DNA of 64,000 bases, from positions 1 through 64,000 of the forward strand of contig CAZQQN010000007.1 of the NCBI GenBank assembly GCA_964595485.1, in the 5' to 3' direction. Made by a program: the position numbers and the translations under genes. This DNA comes from CAZQQN01 sp964595485 (GTDB taxonomy: Bacteria > Bacteroidota > Bacteroidia > CAILMK01 > CAYYUA01). Each line of letters begins with the position of its first letter. The first letter of the stretch is position 1. Below are positions 61,955 to 64,000 of the stretch, one piece after another. The notes beneath the pieces are model-generated. The model was not told where the DNA came from. It was given only the letters and a program-made list of their open reading frames with translations, and ran no database searches.

Positions 61955-61974
61955 TAAGATACATTGAGGTGAGT

Positions 61975-62012
61975 AAAAAAAGGGCTGTTTTGAGCAAACA
62001 ACCCTTTTTTTA
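61975..62012. terminator. Bidirectional terminator
   Basis: Stem GGGcTGTTT / AAACAACCC with a run of A on the left and T on the right. It lies between the convergent helicase and XRE genes. Confidence 0.8.
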
Positions 62013-62037
62013 ATACACATTAAGAAAAATAGGAAAA

Positions 62038-62595
62038 CTAAGCCGTTTGTTGGTTAGGTGCCTCAGAGCCTTTGGCTTCGCTGCTACTTCCGTTTTGGTC
62101 TGAAGCTTCCCCATAAGCTGATTCTGCGCCTCCGTTTTGTGAAGTATTTTGGGGCCTGTTTTTCTGCTTAAGCATATCAATGAGAACGTTCTGGTTTTCA
62201 ATGATTTTGTCTTGCTTCTTCTTGGTTTCCCTGAGCTCTTTTAGGTCCTCTTCATACTCCTTAACTTGGGTTGCAAGGGTTTTACCTTTTTCACCTGTCT
62301 GTTCTTCATCAGTCATGGGGCCTTTACCAGTCATCAACCAAGACCAGTTAACGCCTGATATATTGATGATTTTTGTTAATAAAGGAATGGTTGGAAAGGT
62401 GTTCCCATTTTCAATATTAGAAAAATGACTTTGGGGAATTTCCAGGCGTTTTGCAACCTTGGTTTGATTCTCCCCGAACACTTTTTGCCGAATATCCTTT
62501 ATCCGGTTTCCAATTTCCTTTTTGTAGGCTAGAATTTCTGGAGTGTGAGTTTTCCCTTTTCCCTTTCCTTTTGTTTTGATTTCTTGAGTTTCCAT
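62038..62595 (-). CDS. XRE-family transcriptional regulator with low-complexity tail
   Basis: A 185-residue DNA-binding protein. After a Lys/Gly-rich start (TKGKGKGKTHTPEIL), a Cro/C1-type helix-turn-helix at about 28-85 contains IRQKVFGENQTKVAKRLEIP, SHFSNIENGNTFPT and VNWSWLMTGKGPM. A coiled-coil segment (EEDLKELRETKKKQDKI) and a Gln/Ser/Asn/Ala-rich tail follow. Such regulators are common in Bacteroidota; no target is evident. It has about 700 bp of non-coding DNA upstream. Confidence 0.85.
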   Translation of the reverse strand: METQEIKTKGKGKGKTHTPEILAYKKEIGNRIKDIRQKVFGENQTKVAKRLEIPQSHFSNIENGNTFPTIPLLTKIINISGVNWSWLMTGKGPMTDEEQTGEKGKTLATQVKEYEEDLKELRETKKKQDKIIENQNVLIDMLKQKNRPQNTSQNGGAESAYGEASDQNGSSSEAKGSEAPNQQTA

Positions 62596-63299
62596 GTTAA
62601 CTAATTTTTAATTGGTTTTTATTCAAAAAAGATTACAAATTATGATATAGATAAGTTTCACGTAAACAATAGTAACGAATTAGAGCAAAACTTGTTTAAT
62701 TTTTTTGAAAGAATATATTCAGATTGTTTTTGCTATTGCCTGTTGGATGGTTTTTTAATAGGTACTTAACATTTTAAAAAAATCATATTCTAATGCAATA
62801 AAAGTTTTTACAATTGAATTTTAAACTCAATCGATGAATGTAAAAGTATTTGATTTAAGTCTTTCAAATTTGCTTTTGAGAATTCAAAAATAATGATACA
62901 AGTTACAACATCAAATTAATAAACAAGAATTATACCATAAAATCATTTTTGGGATTTTTAAAATGTGAATTTATCAAAATATCTCTTAATTACTCGCAGT
63001 ATTTGATTAGAGGACTATTTGGAAGAAGTGTCATAATCAATTGTTAAATTAAACTGCGTTTAATCAATTAGAAAATTAAATGTTTATTAATGGCCTTGAA
63101 TGCTTAAAATCTTGTTTATAAAGCCCTTAAAATACCGAGCTATATTAAAAATGAACGCTGTTAAAAAATGTTTTTAAGTTGTTAAATCTTACATTATAGC
63201 ATAATAATTGGTAAATTAGCACTTATTACATGGACGGGATTTTAAACTTGTTTCATTGGTTTAGCTCTTGATTACTTAACCCTTAAATAAATTAAAGGA
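62596..63299. other. AT-rich intergenic region, 704 bp
   Basis: Strongly AT-rich with no open frame of more than about 20 codons from an ATG that I could find, no large inverted repeat and no tRNA-like structure. It must contain the promoters of the divergent XRE gene and of the hydrolase at 63300, but I cannot point to clear elements. Confidence 0.6.
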
Positions 63300-64000
63300 A
63301 TGCAATACAAAAAAAACTTGCAATTCATTTCATCCAATAAAAAACCGATTTTATTAGATGTTTTTTACGAGGGCAGTGATAAAGAAAAACCTGTTGTGAT
63401 ATTTTGTCATGGTTTTAAGGGGTTTAAAGACTGGGGCACCTTTGATCTTATTGGGGAGTTTTTCGCTAAACGGGGGTATTCTTTTATTAAATTTAACTTT
63501 TCACACAATGGAACAACTCCAGATGAACCTGATAGTTTTGCTGATATAGATGCTTTTGCTGAGAACAATTACTCAATTGAATTGGATGACTTGCGGGATG
63601 TGATAGATTGGGTTTACCAAAAAAAAGATATCCCGGAAAATATCTTTGATAAATCCAATATTAATGTAATTGGGCATAGCCGGGGAGGTAGTATTACAAT
63701 TCTTAAAACATACGAAGATGATAGAATTCGGAAAGGCATCAGTTGGTCAGCCCCTAAAGAACTAAACCGATGGGATAAGGAAACGTTAGAAAATTGGAAA
63801 AATAAAGGGGTGATCTACGTGGAAAATGCAAGGACGGGCCAACAACTGCCAATGAACTACCAGATTATAGATGATTTAAAAAGTAAGGCTGACCGGTTAG
63901 ATGTCCAAAAAGCTGTTCAGAAAATGAATAAACCTTTTATGGTTGCTCATGGTACTGAAGATGAAGCTGTTTCTTACGAAGATGCTATTGCATTGAAAGC
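63300..64000 (+). CDS. Alpha/beta hydrolase, truncated by the window edge
   Basis: Open frame from the ATG at 63300 (preceded by AAAGGA at about 63293-63299, a fairly good ribosome binding site) to the end of the window; 233 codons are visible and no stop is reached. Motifs: VVIFCHGFKGFKDWGTFD (oxyanion region), INVIGHSRGGSITI (nucleophile Ser in GHSRGG) and FMVAHGTEDEAVSYEDA (aspartate region). The catalytic histidine must lie beyond the edge. It resembles dienelactone-hydrolase-like or peptidase S9-like cytoplasmic hydrolases; no signal peptide is seen. Confidence 0.88.
   Translation, partial: MQYKKNLQFISSNKKPILLDVFYEGSDKEKPVVIFCHGFKGFKDWGTFDLIGEFFAKRGYSFIKFNFSHNGTTPDEPDSFADIDAFAENNYSIELDDLRDVIDWVYQKKDIPENIFDKSNINVIGHSRGGSITILKTYEDDRIRKGISWSAPKELNRWDKETLENWKNKGVIYVENARTGQQLPMNYQIIDDLKSKADRLDVQKAVQKMNKPFMVAHGTEDEAVSYEDAIALK

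Overview
The window looks like a chromosomal segment of a Bacteroidota bacterium, most likely of the order Cytophagales. Three things support this: proteins ending in type IX secretion (T9SS) sorting domains with the YPNPA signature; promoters of the Bacteroidota type (TTTG, about 19 nt, TAnnTTTG); and families typical of the phylum, such as DUF4296, DUF4369, a TRL-like lipoprotein and a BtuG-like lipoprotein. Ribosome binding sites are mostly not of Shine-Dalgarno type. The genus cannot be fixed from this sequence. I see no tRNA, rRNA, CRISPR array, transposase or phage gene.

Layout. 0.1-3.5 kb: thiL, a membrane protein, a small Cys-rich lipoprotein, smpB and a hot-dog thioesterase. 3.6-8.4 kb: a TroABCD/MntABC-type metal importer with its own DtxR-family regulator; one permease is fused to a second DtxR-like domain. 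8.6-11 kb: a very small lipoprotein, an OsmC protein, an outer-membrane protein and lipA. 11-17.4 kb: two tandem paralogous secreted proteins of about 1,000 residues (BNR/Asp-box propeller plus T9SS tail). 17.5-26 kb: a LuxE-like acyltransferase, pyrF, YggS, a patatin-like phospholipase, a SIR2-like protein, a DUF493 protein and several lipoproteins. 26.4-42.4 kb: core metabolism and information genes (htpG, methionine aminotransferase with omega-amidase, gatB, alaS, xerD, lysA, serC, serA, DUF1015).

43.2-50.8 kb is the most distinctive region. A promoter and a complete cobalamin riboswitch precede five co-directional genes: a secreted BtuG-like propeller with recently duplicated Ig-like repeats and a T9SS tail, a formylglycine-generating-enzyme-like protein lacking the catalytic Cys pair, a short T9SS-tailed protein, a BtuB-type TonB-dependent receptor and a BtuG-like surface lipoprotein. 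Together these look like a cell-surface vitamin B12 capture and import system with unusual accessory parts.

50.8-58.7 kb: two OmpA-type proteins, a DoxX protein, a DnaJ-domain membrane protein, a serine esterase, and an ECF sigma factor overlapping a gene for an anti-sigma-like protein that appears to span both membranes. It is followed by an intergenic stretch with three consecutive stem-loops. 58.8-64 kb: an AddA/RecB-like helicase-nuclease with a TTG start, an XRE regulator, about 700 bp of AT-rich DNA without a gene, and the start of an alpha/beta hydrolase cut by the window edge.
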